Source of the DNA: UMGS1663 sp963621995
GTDB lineage: Bacteria > Bacillota > Clostridia > TANB77 > CAG-508
DNA: 13,208 bases
Reading direction: 5' to 3'
NCBI GenBank assembly: GCA_963621995.1
Contig: CAVFFZ010000032.1
Span: 1 to 13,208, forward strand
Part shown: positions 1-6,871 of the stretch, one piece after another
Numbering within the stretch: the first letter of the stretch is position 1
Layout: every line of letters begins with the position of its first letter
Notes under the pieces: generated by a model
Seen by the model: the letters and a program-made list of their open reading frames with translations, nothing else
Databases searched by the model: none
What the model was told of the DNA's origin: nothing
Translations under genes and position numbers: made by a program

Positions 1-8
1 AAAATATA

Positions 9-1148
9 ATGGATAATATTGATAATGTAATAGAAAATGTTATGCAAAAACAAATATTTGAACCAATAGAGTTTGAACAAGCAATAAAGACAGCTTTCGA
101 AAGTGAAAGAAAATATAGTATAAGAAATAAGATTACTAAAATAATTATTACAATATTAACATTTGCAATAACAGCTGTAGGAATTGTTTTTGCAAAGGAT
201 ATATCAAATTATATAAAAAATATTTTCAATAAAGAAACAATCGGAAGAGGAGTTATAAAAATGGCTGAAAATGGTTATATTCAAAATATAGATATGGACT
301 TTATTGAAAATAATGGAACATCCATAAAAATCAATAATATATTAATGGATGATTACAACTTAGATGTAGTATTTGAGGTACAAATGAAGGAAAACATAAA
401 AGAAATGAATAATATAGAAATAGAAGATTTAATTATTTCAGATGAAAATAATAAGTTAATATATTGTAATTATAATAGAAAAGATTTATATGAAGAATAT
501 TGTAAAAAGTATAATATAGAATTCAGCAATAAAAATATGAGTAATAATTTAACAAATGGAGGGTACCAAACAGAAATAATAGAAAAAACAGAAAATAGTG
601 TTAAATTTTTATATAAAATGTATTCAGATAATTATCCTAAAAGTCAAAAATTAATATTCAATTTTAAAAATATAAATTTTACTACCAATACAAGTAAGAA
701 AAATCTAAAAGGAAACTGGAATGTAGAGGTAAATTTATCAGAAAACTTTTATAAAAGAAAAACTCTAGTATATAGTGTAAAAGATAATAGCGATAAAGAT
801 AATAATATAATAGTAGAAGAGGTAATAGGTGCATATACAGAAATGCGTGTAACATTATTAATGAAAAATGCGAAAGAAACATATGAAAAAACAGAAGAAG
901 GATTAGAAAAACTTTTAGAGTCAATTACACCAGAAGATGAATTTGTGGCAACATTAGAAAATGGAAATGGACAAATATTTGAAAAAAGTATTTCTAGTAG
1001 TGATGGTGCTGGAGGAAAATCACACCATCCAAATGGAGATGTAACACTATATTTAATATTTCCTATTACAAAGAATGAATATACGGATGTATTGAAATTA
1101 AATATAACACAAGGTAATAAAACTATGGTTATAAATTTAAGTAAATAA
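9..1148 (+). CDS. Membrane-anchored DUF4179-like anti-sigma-type protein
   Basis: This 379-residue protein has a cytoplasmic N-terminus of about 40 residues, one membrane segment (about 41-62, rich in I, T and A) and a large outside part. The outside part begins with a beta-rich stretch (about 85-150, with GTSIKINNILMDDYNLDVVF) that resembles the DUF4179 domain found in anti-sigma-type proteins of Clostridia. The C-terminal third (about 235-379) is another beta-rich region. Its ATG overlaps a TAA at 7-9 (TAATG), so an upstream gene in the same operon, now outside the window, very probably ends here; by analogy with the pair at 6872/7425 that gene is likely an ECF sigma factor. A hairpin terminator follows at 1159. 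The anti-sigma role is inferred from architecture and family resemblance; the sigma partner is not visible. Confidence 0.6.
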   Translation: MDNIDNVIENVMQKQIFEPIEFEQAIKTAFESERKYSIRNKITKIIITILTFAITAVGIVFAKDISNYIKNIFNKETIGRGVIKMAENGYIQNIDMDFIENNGTSIKINNILMDDYNLDVVFEVQMKENIKEMNNIEIEDLIISDENNKLIYCNYNRKDLYEEYCKKYNIEFSNKNMSNNLTNGGYQTEIIEKTENSVKFLYKMYSDNYPKSQKLIFNFKNINFTTNTSKKNLKGNWNVEVNLSENFYKRKTLVYSVKDNSDKDNNIIVEEVIGAYTEMRVTLLMKNAKETYEKTEEGLEKLLESITPEDEFVATLENGNGQIFEKSISSSDGAGGKSHHPNGDVTLYLIFPITKNEYTDVLKLNITQGNKTMVINLSK

Positions 1149-1158
1149 AAAAATAAAT

Positions 1159-1195
1159 AAAAAGATTAAAAATTGAAACTATTTTTAATCTTTTT
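1159..1195 (+). terminator. Hairpin terminator after the DUF4179-like gene
   Basis: A perfect 15-bp inverted repeat (1159-1173 with 1181-1195) encloses a 7-base loop, TGAAACT. The 3' arm ends in TTTTT. It lies 11 bases after the stop codon at 1148 and before the next ribosome binding site, so it separates the anti-sigma-type gene from the response regulator. Confidence 0.8.
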
Positions 1196-1223
1196 GCTAT
1201 CTCATATAGTGAGGTGGTAATAA

Positions 1224-2003
1224 ATGCTTAACATATTGATAGCAGATGATAATATATACTATGCAAAGACGCTAATGAATATAATAAATACAGATATTAA
1301 TAGTAATATAAAAGTTACTCATATAGCAGTAGATGGAAAGGAAACATTAGAAATTTTACAAAATAATAAAATAGATATTGTATTATTAGATTTGAAAATG
1401 CCTATATATGATGGTACATATATATTGGAAAAACTAAGTAAAGAACAAGGAAGAAAATACGAAAAATCAATAATAGTTATTTCAGGTGAGATAGAGATGA
1501 TATATAAACTAAAAATATATGATCAACCATATGTATATTGTATATTGAATAAAGTATGTAGTATATCTGAGATTGTTGATAAAATTAATGAGCTAGTAAA
1601 AGAAAAAGAGCAAATTAAGAAAATAAGTAATGTTAAAAATAAAATAATAAAACAATTACAATATTTAAATTATAACCTAGCACATAAAGGAACACAATAT
1701 TTAATAGATGCTATTTTGATAATATATGAAAGTGGAGAATATGATATTTTTAACTTGAAAGAAGAGGTGTATCCTATAGTTGCAAAGAAGTATAATAAGA
1801 CATTACATAATATCAAATGTGATATAAATAAAGCAAATGATTATATGTATAAAGTATGTAAAAAAGAAAGGGTAAGAAAATACTTTAAGTTTTTTGATGA
1901 CACAAAACCAACAGTAAAAAATGTAATTTATACTATATTAAATAAGGTTATTGATAAAGCAGAAACACGAAATAATGAAATAGAAAAGTACAATTATAAA
2001 TAG
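1224..2003 (+). CDS. Spo0A-like response regulator
   Basis: This 259-residue protein has a two-domain response-regulator layout. The receiver domain (about 1-122) shows the acidic pair D8/D9, phosphoacceptor D56 in LLDLKMP, S87 in VISG and the conserved lysine K110. The C-terminal domain (about 145-242) resembles the Spo0A DNA-binding domain: NLAHKGTQYLIDAI followed by a YPIVAKKYNKT helix-turn-helix region matches the pattern of Spo0A 'HIKGYQYLREAI ... YPDIAKKFNTT'. It is probably a paralogue rather than the sporulation master regulator, because it sits in an accessory locus and its recognition-helix region (KTLHNIKCDINKAND) differs from the Spo0A one. The start follows a good ribosome binding site (GAGGTGG, from 1210). 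A decayed relative of its C-terminal domain lies at 9568-9732. The cognate kinase or phosphorelay is not in the window. Confidence 0.88.
   Translation: MLNILIADDNIYYAKTLMNIINTDINSNIKVTHIAVDGKETLEILQNNKIDIVLLDLKMPIYDGTYILEKLSKEQGRKYEKSIIVISGEIEMIYKLKIYDQPYVYCILNKVCSISEIVDKINELVKEKEQIKKISNVKNKIIKQLQYLNYNLAHKGTQYLIDAILIIYESGEYDIFNLKEEVYPIVAKKYNKTLHNIKCDINKANDYMYKVCKKERVRKYFKFFDDTKPTVKNVIYTILNKVIDKAETRNNEIEKYNYK
1677..1699 (+). repeat. 23-base match to the decayed Spo0A-like fragment
   Basis: These bases, coding LAHKGTQ in the intact regulator, are identical to 9601-9623. The motif lies in the conserved first part of the Spo0A-type DNA-binding domain, so the match reflects common descent of the two genes. 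Confidence 0.85.
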
Positions 2004-2004
2004 T

Positions 2005-2030
2005 AAAAAGGGACATTACAGCCCCTTTTT
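2005..2030. terminator. Bidirectional terminator between convergent genes
   Basis: AAAAAGGG (2005-2012) pairs with CCCTTTTT (2023-2030), followed by more T residues on the + strand; read on the - strand it also ends in a T tract. It lies just after the response regulator stop (2003), and the last codons of the convergent membrane protein gene (stop at 2016-2018) fall inside it. Confidence 0.75.
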
Positions 2031-2504
2031 TATTTTTTTATCATTTTTAAAGATTATTATTTGTATAATGCATAATATAAAAATTAGTATTATTAAAATA
2101 GTATGTAATATATTGTATCCTAATTTTGTAATAAAGGAATAATTTCTTATTGATATACTATTTTTTATTATATAATCAGATAAAGTAGAAGAAATACTAT
2201 CGGTACATATTGGACCTATTTTTTTTATTTCATAATAATTATCGTTTGATATATATTCTATATAATATACACTATTATCCCAAGAACGTTCATATAAAAC
2301 ACTTATAATTGAATCATTTTCAGATAAATCTAGATTTAATTCTTTATATATTTCTGCCTTTATAATATTATTTTGTTCTTTAGATGTACATATTACCTTA
2401 TAAGGAGTACCAATATATATAACCATATCTATAGTATTAAAAATAATAGTAAGAATAATAATTAGTACAATATATGATATTAAAATATTTCTAAATGTTT
2501 TCAT
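2016..2504 (-). CDS. Two-TM membrane protein of unknown function
   Basis: This 162-residue protein has an N-terminal hydrophobic segment (about 7-30), a polar middle of about 100 residues rich in N, S, Y and E, and a C-terminal hydrophobic segment (about 128-152) followed by a lysine-rich tail (KNDKKIKKGL). I recognise no family. The start is fixed by AAGGAGG at 2510-2516 and a consensus sigma-A promoter just upstream. It lies 61 bases downstream of endolysin 1 on the same strand, with no clear terminator between, so it may also be read from the lysis cassette promoter. The second cassette has no equivalent on its strand. A role in restraining or tuning the holin is possible but purely positional speculation. 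Confidence 0.75.
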   Translation of the reverse strand: MKTFRNILISYIVLIIILTIIFNTIDMVIYIGTPYKVICTSKEQNNIIKAEIYKELNLDLSENDSIISVLYERSWDNSVYYIEYISNDNYYEIKKIGPICTDSISSTLSDYIIKNSISIRNYSFITKLGYNILHTILIILIFILCIIQIIIFKNDKKIKKGL

Positions 2505-2524
2505 TTTATCCTCCTTACTTTGTA

Positions 2525-2553
2525 AGTATATAATTCTATTAAAAATGTGTCAA
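2525..2553 (-). promoter_or_regulatory. Consensus sigma-A promoter for the two-TM protein
   Basis: On the - strand a perfect -35 TTGACA (2548-2553) and -10 TATACT (2525-2530) are separated by exactly 17 bases. Transcription would start near 2518, just ahead of the AAGGAGG at 2510-2516 and the ATG at 2504. It is the best sigma-A promoter I see in the window and differs sharply from the promoters of the neighbouring lysis genes. Confidence 0.8.
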
Positions 2554-2565
2554 GTATTATACTAA

Positions 2566-4488
2566 CTAAAGTTCAGGATATGCCTTCTCTAGAATTTTTT
2601 CTGCAATAGCTTCAGCAACATATTCGGCATATGTACCAGTATCATAAGTTGTGTTTAAAAGGAAGCTAAAGGTACTTGCTAAAGTAGATGCAATAGAAAA
2701 AAATCCTTTCTTAGTATAGGTCATTGTTAGGTGTTTAAATTTTTCTTTGGAAGATAGATTTTTTATATCATCAGGTAAAAAGCCATAAACAAGTCTATTA
2801 CTAATAAATATAGAGAATCTTCTACGTACAAAGTCTTTTTTATAGCTATCGTAATATTTTCTAAATACTGTTTCTATATCTTCAATAAATAATAGTTTAT
2901 GCATATTCCATGCGTCTACATCTTGATATAAATCTTGAAGTCCAAAGCCATAGTTGTTTCCTGAATTAAGGAATAGATTGTCTTTTATTGCTGACAATGT
3001 TTTTTCATTTGTAGATTTATAATAAAGACCAGCAAATTGAATAGCATCTCCTGCCCAACCAATTAAATCAGATGTAGCAGCAAAAACCTCTTGTGATAAG
3101 TTTTCTATTAAATATGAATGCATAATACATGTTTCAGCAGTAACAGCTAAGTGATCTAATTCCATTTCTTCATTATTATCTAAATGTATTATTGGATTAA
3201 TGTTTAAGGAACTATCATAAATATTATCCATATAACTTAACCAATCGTTTTGCCAAGATGGAGAAACAGCAATAAGGTCAAAAGCAGCTTGGGCTAATTC
3301 TTTAGCAGCAGCTTTTAAACTACTTTGACTTAATGTAGGATTTTGTGCTAATGCAATAGCTTCAAATACATCGAAATGATAGTTTTCTCTTCTTAAATAT
3401 TGTAATACTAAAATATTTCTTTGAGCAATACTATCTGTTTTATTATTTGAATTTAGGAAATTTCCTGCATAAGAATATAATTTTCCTAACATTTTAAATA
3501 CAGGTTCATTTAAAGCACTAGTAGTTAAATTACTACTAATAGTGAATAATTTATTCCAAGTTTCTTGACCTATAACACCATCAGCATCTAAACCTCTATC
3601 AGATTGAAATTGTTGTACAGCTGCTTTACATCCAGAACCAAATTGTCCATCAGCTCCACCTGACACCGTATATCCTCTTCTGATCAACTCGTTTTGGATT
3701 TTTAATACATTGCTTCCACTATGTCCAATAGTAATGTAACTTCCAGGATAAGTAGAAGGCATTACAACTGTATTTGTTATTAGTTTTCCCCAAGTAGCAG
3801 GACCTATTATACCATCAGAAGAAAGACCATTATCTCTTTGAAATTTTCTTACAACTTGTTCAGTTTCATTTCCAAATATTCCATCAGCTCCATATTGATT
3901 TAATGGATATCCTTTTTGAATTAAGGCATTCTGAGCTTCTGTTACATAGCTACCACAACTACCTCTCGAAATTAAAGGTCTAGTAGTATCAGAGAAATTA
4001 ATTGAACCATTATTAGACTCAGATAGTATTTCATTTCCTGTATAATTTGGAATAGCATAACCATAAATTTCGTAGTAATTTAATGGGTAACTATATTCAG
4101 TAACTTGATCACTATGATTACCTTCTACTGTATATACTCTACTATTTTCTACCCTATCAACAAGACCAACATGGTCCATGCCATCACCTTTTTCTGGTTC
4201 CCAATCAAAGAAGATAATATCACCTTTTTGAGGAATGTAATTATTTGGCCTAGTTAAACCGCGGCTAGCAAACCAGTTCCATCCAACAGAACATGAAGAG
4301 AATTTGGGTACAACATCTTGAGATACACCAGCTTTGGCCATACAATAACTTACAAACATTGCACACCAAGGTGCACGAGGTAATCCGTACCAATCTCCAA
4401 ACATATTATCATTATCATATCCTTCTCGATATCCTAAATATACTTTTGCAATATCAAGAATTCTTTTTCTTGTATTTTCAATACTCAT
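2566..4488 (-). CDS. Endolysin 1: CHAP + two PG-binding repeats + unknown C-terminal domain
   Basis: This is a 640-residue cell-wall hydrolase. Residues 1-150 form a CHAP-type (papain-like amidase/endopeptidase) domain with catalytic C42 in PWCAMFVSYC, H106 in GMDHVGLV and E122/N124 in VEGNH. Two PG_binding_1 repeats follow (about 171-236 and 250-316, each ending GPATWGKL or GQETWNKL). The remaining 320 residues are a mostly helical region that I cannot assign; it carries the motifs DHLAVTAET (445-453), GWAGD (477-481) and DVDAWN (523-528). No signal peptide or membrane segment is seen at the N-terminus, so export probably depends on the holin encoded 22 bases upstream. The start is supported by AAGGAA before ATG 4488 and by matching the paralogue at 10288-12384 from the first residue. 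The long unknown domain makes it much larger than a typical phage endolysin. Confidence 0.88.
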   Translation of the reverse strand: MSIENTRKRILDIAKVYLGYREGYDNDNMFGDWYGLPRAPWCAMFVSYCMAKAGVSQDVVPKFSSCSVGWNWFASRGLTRPNNYIPQKGDIIFFDWEPEKGDGMDHVGLVDRVENSRVYTVEGNHSDQVTEYSYPLNYYEIYGYAIPNYTGNEILSESNNGSINFSDTTRPLISRGSCGSYVTEAQNALIQKGYPLNQYGADGIFGNETEQVVRKFQRDNGLSSDGIIGPATWGKLITNTVVMPSTYPGSYITIGHSGSNVLKIQNELIRRGYTVSGGADGQFGSGCKAAVQQFQSDRGLDADGVIGQETWNKLFTISSNLTTSALNEPVFKMLGKLYSYAGNFLNSNNKTDSIAQRNILVLQYLRRENYHFDVFEAIALAQNPTLSQSSLKAAAKELAQAAFDLIAVSPSWQNDWLSYMDNIYDSSLNINPIIHLDNNEEMELDHLAVTAETCIMHSYLIENLSQEVFAATSDLIGWAGDAIQFAGLYYKSTNEKTLSAIKDNLFLNSGNNYGFGLQDLYQDVDAWNMHKLLFIEDIETVFRKYYDSYKKDFVRRRFSIFISNRLVYGFLPDDIKNLSSKEKFKHLTMTYTKKGFFSIASTLASTFSFLLNTTYDTGTYAEYVAEAIAEKILEKAYPEL

Positions 4489-4510
4489 ATTTTATTCCTT
4501 CTTTCTTTCT

Positions 4511-4759
4511 TTAATTTTTTTGTGATATTTTTTTTATATCTGCAATACCACCAGCAGACATACTTGCGAATACACAAGTAACAATTGTTTCCAATAAATT
4601 CATATTTTCAACCTTAAAAATAGTGCAAACTAATACTGCAAAAAATGCAATAAGTAAATTTTGTAAAGGTATATACTTGTTTGGTATTGGCAATAATTTA
4701 GTTATTTCACCTAAGATAAGTGAAATTGCAACAATTACAATTGAAACTGTTATATTCAA
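4511..4759 (-). CDS. Holin-like small membrane protein 1 (TTG start)
   Basis: This 82-residue protein has three hydrophobic segments (about 2-20, 29-48 and 54-73) and a short charged C-terminus (DIKKISQKN), the size and layout of phage holins. I cannot name its holin family firmly. It starts at TTG (4757-4759): a TGA stop lies two codons upstream and AAAGGAGGTG sits 6 bases ahead. It is followed 22 bases later by endolysin 1, the usual holin-endolysin order. About 82% of its residues match holin 2 (12400-12651), with the changes concentrated in the middle segment. Its role is inferred from size, topology and neighbours: forming membrane lesions that let the endolysin reach the wall. Confidence 0.78.
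   Translation of the reverse strand: MNITVSIVIVAISLILGEITKLLPIPNKYIPLQNLLIAFFAVLVCTIFKVENMNLLETIVTCVFASMSAGGIADIKKISQKN
4515..4594. repeat. 80-base direct repeat, copy 1 (holin 3' end)
   Basis: This stretch matches 12407-12486 at 79 of 80 positions (the first 52 bases are identical; the one difference is at 4567/12459). It covers the 3' end of the holin gene. Both copies have the same orientation, 7892 bases apart, making it a possible site for homologous recombination between the cassettes. Confidence 0.9.
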
Positions 4760-4821
4760 TAATCACACCTCCTTTACTAAAAGAATAAGCGAAAATAAAA
4801 TTATTTATAGTTCTATAAGAT

Positions 4822-4850
4822 AAAGACAAATAAAAATTTAAATTTGTAAC
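4822..4850 (-). promoter_or_regulatory. Shared lysis promoter element, holin 1-endolysin 1
   Basis: On the - strand, GTTACA (4845-4850, within TTGTTACAA) and GTCTTT (4822-4827, within TTGTCTTT) are separated by 17 bases. The same pair with the same spacing precedes the other three cassette transcription units. It lies downstream of the xhlA 1 terminator, so the holin-endolysin pair has its own promoter. The expected leader is about 55 bases, and a 17-base stretch of it (4791-4807) is shared with the holin 2 leader. Confidence 0.7.
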
Positions 4851-4860
4851 AATTCGTATA

Positions 4861-4896
4861 AAAAAAGTAAAAGGTCAAAATGACCTCTTACTTTGT
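4861..4896 (-). terminator. Terminator after xhlA-like gene 1
   Basis: Read on the - strand, AAAGTAAGAGGTCA (from 4881-4894) pairs with the complement at 4864-4877 over 14 bp with one mismatch and a 3-base loop, then runs into TTTTTT. It abuts the stop codon at 4896-4898 and makes the XhlA-like gene monocistronic. Confidence 0.85.
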
Positions 4897-5192
4897 TAAT
4901 TTTTAAAATTAAATTGCATAAATAGGATATTTATAAATATTGTTGTTATAGTAGAAATAATTGTAATAATTAAGGTTTCCCATTTTTTATTAGGTTTACT
5001 TTTTAATTGGCTTATTTCTTCTTCATTTTTTGCAACTTGTTTTGAAAGATTTTCTACATTTTTATATAAAACACTTAAATTAGTATTATTCAAGTGAGCT
5101 AAATTAGAAATTTCTTTAAAATCATCTAATTTAGCTTCTATTGTTGCTAATCTTTGCAATATTTCTTTCTCAAATTCATTACCATACTCCAT
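4896..5192 (-). CDS. XhlA-like holin-accessory protein 1
   Basis: This 98-residue protein has an N-terminal half of charged amphipathic helix suited to a coiled coil (FEKEILQRLATIEAKLDD ... VENLSKQVAKNEEEISQL), then SKPNKKWE and one C-terminal hydrophobic segment (about 73-92). That is the layout of XhlA-type proteins encoded next to holins in phage lysis modules (XhlA of Bacillus PBSX is the model). I choose ATG 5192: GGAGA at 5201-5205 sits 8 bases ahead, and the same start, spacing and 98-residue length hold for the paralogue at 12791-13087. Longer readings from ATG 5201, ATG 5207 or TTG 5231 would use the ribosome binding site as coding sequence. About 77% of its residues match copy 2. 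It has its own promoter and terminator, separate from the holin gene. Confidence 0.75.
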   Translation of the reverse strand: MEYGNEFEKEILQRLATIEAKLDDFKEISNLAHLNNTNLSVLYKNVENLSKQVAKNEEEISQLKSKPNKKWETLIITIISTITTIFINILFMQFNFKN

Positions 5193-5223
5193 ATTTTTCA
5201 TCTCCATTAATTGTTTATATATA

Positions 5224-5252
5224 AAAGACAAGAAGAGGGAAAATTTTGTAAC
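5224..5252 (-). promoter_or_regulatory. Shared lysis promoter element, xhlA-like 1
   Basis: On the - strand, GTTACA (5247-5252, within TTTGTTACAAA, a perfect 5-bp dyad around one central base) and GTCTTT (5224-5229) are 17 bases apart, the same element as at the other three cassette units. The start of transcription would be near 5217, giving a leader of about 25 bases to ATG 5192. Confidence 0.7.
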
Positions 5253-5287
5253 AAATTTATAAATTTAGATAAAAATAAAAAAATGTA

Positions 5288-5324
5288 AAAAAGATACCAA
5301 AAAAGTAACTTTTTGTATCTTTTT
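5288..5324. terminator. Terminator-like hairpin between divergent genes
   Basis: AAAAAGATAC plus AAAAA (5288-5303, with one bulged C at 5298) pairs with TTTTTGTATCTTTTT (5310-5324). No gene ends nearby: it lies between the divergent starts at 5192 (-) and 5440 (+), upstream of both. It may end a stray or antisense transcript, insulate the two promoters, or be a remnant. Confidence 0.5.
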
Positions 5325-5343
5325 ATAGTAAATGAGATTTTTA

Positions 5344-5352
5344 TGATATAAG
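5344..5352 (+). promoter_or_regulatory. Possible extended -10 promoter of the metalloprotease
   Basis: TG-A-TATAAG fits an extended -10 (TGn plus TATAAT-like). No good -35 lies 17 bases upstream. It is the best candidate I see in the 250-base divergent intergenic region. The leader would be about 80 bases and contains a second AAAGGAGG at about 5391-5398 without a useful start codon after it. Confidence 0.3.
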
Positions 5353-5439
5353 TAAATCAATACAATTGAGAATAACAAAATTTAATAGTGAAAGGAGGAA
5401 AAGTTATAATTTTATAATTTATAAAAAGGAGGATTATAT

Positions 5440-6030
5440 ATGAAAAAATTTTATTTAAAATTGGCAGTATATATTGTGCTAACAATTGCAATATTAACAT
5501 TATATAGTTCATGTTATGCGATTACACCTAGTTTTACATACAAATGTTCCGGCGGAGTATCAGGATATTATTATATTAATGAAGGAACCAGCAATGTATT
5601 CTATTCTTTAATAACTGCAGCTGCACACAATTGGGAATATACAGGATATGGAGATAATCCAGTATATTTAACTATAAAATCCAATAATGATAATACTATA
5701 ATAGATATTTATAATGAATATGGTACATACTGGGATAATCCAAGTATTTTAGGGGAAACAATACATAGAGATGGCTCTGCAAATCGTGTAGATCCTTATT
5801 TAAACAATTGGGATTATTCAGAAATACATTTGAATGAAACATATATGAGTTCTAATAAGATTACTAACTCACATGCACAAGGTACAATTGCACATGAAAT
5901 GGGACATGCATTTGGATTAGCTCATTATAATAATAACCCAACTGGAAGTATTATGTGTCAATCATTTGTGCCTAGAATAGTTCAAACAGTTCAACAAGAA
6001 GATAATGAGGCAATAAATCCAAAATATTAG
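5440..6030 (+). CDS. Secreted matrixin-like zinc metalloprotease
   Basis: This 196-residue protein has an N-terminal signal peptide (hydrophobic 8-22, likely cut after CYA at 25-27). The metzincin zinc motif HExxHxxGxxH is complete: H152, E153, H156 and H162 in AHEMGHAFGLAH. It is followed by a Met-turn candidate, M172 in GSIMCQ, so a matrixin-type (M10-like) fold is likely. It has no visible propeptide with a cysteine switch and no C-terminal anchor, so the mature enzyme would be a small soluble exported endopeptidase of about 170 residues. AAAAAGGAGG lies 7 bases ahead of the ATG. Gene 6042, whose ribosome binding site overlaps this gene's stop (TAGGAGGAA), is clearly co-transcribed. The substrate is unknown. 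Confidence 0.85.
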   Translation: MKKFYLKLAVYIVLTIAILTLYSSCYAITPSFTYKCSGGVSGYYYINEGTSNVFYSLITAAAHNWEYTGYGDNPVYLTIKSNNDNTIIDIYNEYGTYWDNPSILGETIHRDGSANRVDPYLNNWDYSEIHLNETYMSSNKITNSHAQGTIAHEMGHAFGLAHYNNNPTGSIMCQSFVPRIVQTVQQEDNEAINPKY

Positions 6031-6041
6031 GAGGAATATAT

Positions 6042-6723
6042 ATGGATAAAAATATAAAACATACTATACTAATAGGATTATTTTGCATAGTTTTAGTATT
6101 TACAATTATATTAGTAAATATATTAATCAATAAAAATGAAAATATGCAAGTTGCTTCTTTAAATAAAGATAATATTGTTATGAAGATGGTAACAGATTTG
6201 AATTATTTGATAGATATTACTGATAAAGAAACAAGAAATAATAATATAGAATATATAATATATAATTATAGGAAAAGTTGAGAAGATAGGAGATTCAGTA
6301 AACTATAATAAAGCTAAAGATACATATACTCAAATTATGACAACAGGTACAATTAAGGTTGATAATGTATTAAAAGGTGAATTAAATCATGATGAAATAA
6401 GGTTTCAAAGGTTAGGAGGAATAATATCTTTTGCTGAATATGAAAAAGGATTAAGAGAAGAACAAAAAAAGAAAATAGGTTTATGCTCAAGGTTAAATAA
6501 AATAGAAAAAGAAAATAGTTATGTGTTATATCGTCCAGATGGAGATATAGAAATAGAAGAAGGAAAGACATATTTAATGTATTTAGATTATAATTCTGAC
6601 TATGAAGGATATAGTTTTAGATTTATGGAATATGGACTAAGAGAAGTAAAATATATAGGAGAAGAAATATATGTTTTAAATAATGTTACTAATGAATGGG
6701 AAAACATAACAGAGGTAATTTAG
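6042..6723 (+). pseudogene. Frameshifted membrane-anchored extracytoplasmic protein
   Basis: Two reading frames add up to one protein of about 225 residues. The first (6042-6281, 79 codons) gives a membrane anchor (about 8-28) and ends IEYIIYNYRKS then TGA. The second, in the +1 frame, is open from 6259 to 6723 with no fitting start; its reading from 6262 (IIIGKVEKIGDSVNYNKAKD) continues the sense smoothly before the in-frame ATG at 6337. The shift falls in the run of TA repeats around 6245-6270. The joined domain (GKV ... TTGTIKVDNVLKGEL ... IEIEEGKTYLMYLDY) has the alternating beta pattern of OB-fold/NTR-like secreted proteins, but I do not recognise a family. Its ribosome binding site overlaps the protease stop. 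It could be a true pseudogene, a slippage-controlled gene or a sequencing error. Confidence 0.7.
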
Positions 6724-6751
6724 AAATAAAACAAATTAAATAGAATTAGAA

Positions 6752-6780
6752 ATAGGAGTTCTATAGGAATTCGTATTTTT
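6752..6780 (+). terminator. Terminator after the protease operon
   Basis: ATAGGAGTTC (6752-6761) pairs with GAATTCGTAT (6767-6776) around a 5-base loop, with one G-G mismatch and one G-T pair, followed by TTTT. It separates the protease/frameshifted-gene pair from the sigma factor operon. Confidence 0.65.
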
Positions 6781-6819
6781 GATATTTATATAGAAAAATG
6801 ATAAAATATATAGAAAAAA

Positions 6820-6848
6820 TGTAACCTTCTTTAATTTTTGTTGTTTAT
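6820..6848 (+). promoter_or_regulatory. Putative ECF-type promoter of the sigma operon
   Basis: TGTAACC (6820-6826), then TTGTTTA about 15 bases later (6841-6847), resembles ECF promoters (an AAC-containing -35 and a CGTC-like -10), as expected if the sigma factor drives its own gene. A TATAAT at 6849-6854 would start transcription inside the ribosome binding site (6856-6863) and has no -35. The -35 resembles the TTGTTACA of the lysis promoters (GTAAC versus GTTAC), but the -10 is poorer and the spacing shorter. Confidence 0.4.
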
Positions 6849-6871
6849 TATAATAGAGAGGAGTTTTTTAG

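Noticed and set aside
682..924. Leucine/tyrosine-rich open frame on - within the anti-sigma-type gene
   Set aside because: It is the complement of lysine/glutamate-rich AT-rich coding sequence and only mimics a membrane protein; others at 6353-6571, 6831-7049, 6961-7194, 8113-8304 and 9093-9281 are the same.
4293..4514. Open frame on + inside endolysin 1 (and a similar one at 4623-4823 over holin 1)
   Set aside because: These are reverse-strand shadows of well-supported genes, with no ribosome binding site and no domain pattern.
6279..6281. Reading the TGA that ends the first part of gene 6042 as tryptophan
   Set aside because: Read-through stays in the wrong frame and gives no continuation of the domain; tryptophan is coded by TGG elsewhere, so a frameshift is the better account.
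6849..6854. TATAAT as the sigma-A -10 box of the ECF sigma gene
   Set aside because: Transcription would begin within or after the ribosome binding site at 6856-6863, and no -35 is present 16-18 bases upstream; an ECF-type promoter just upstream fits better.
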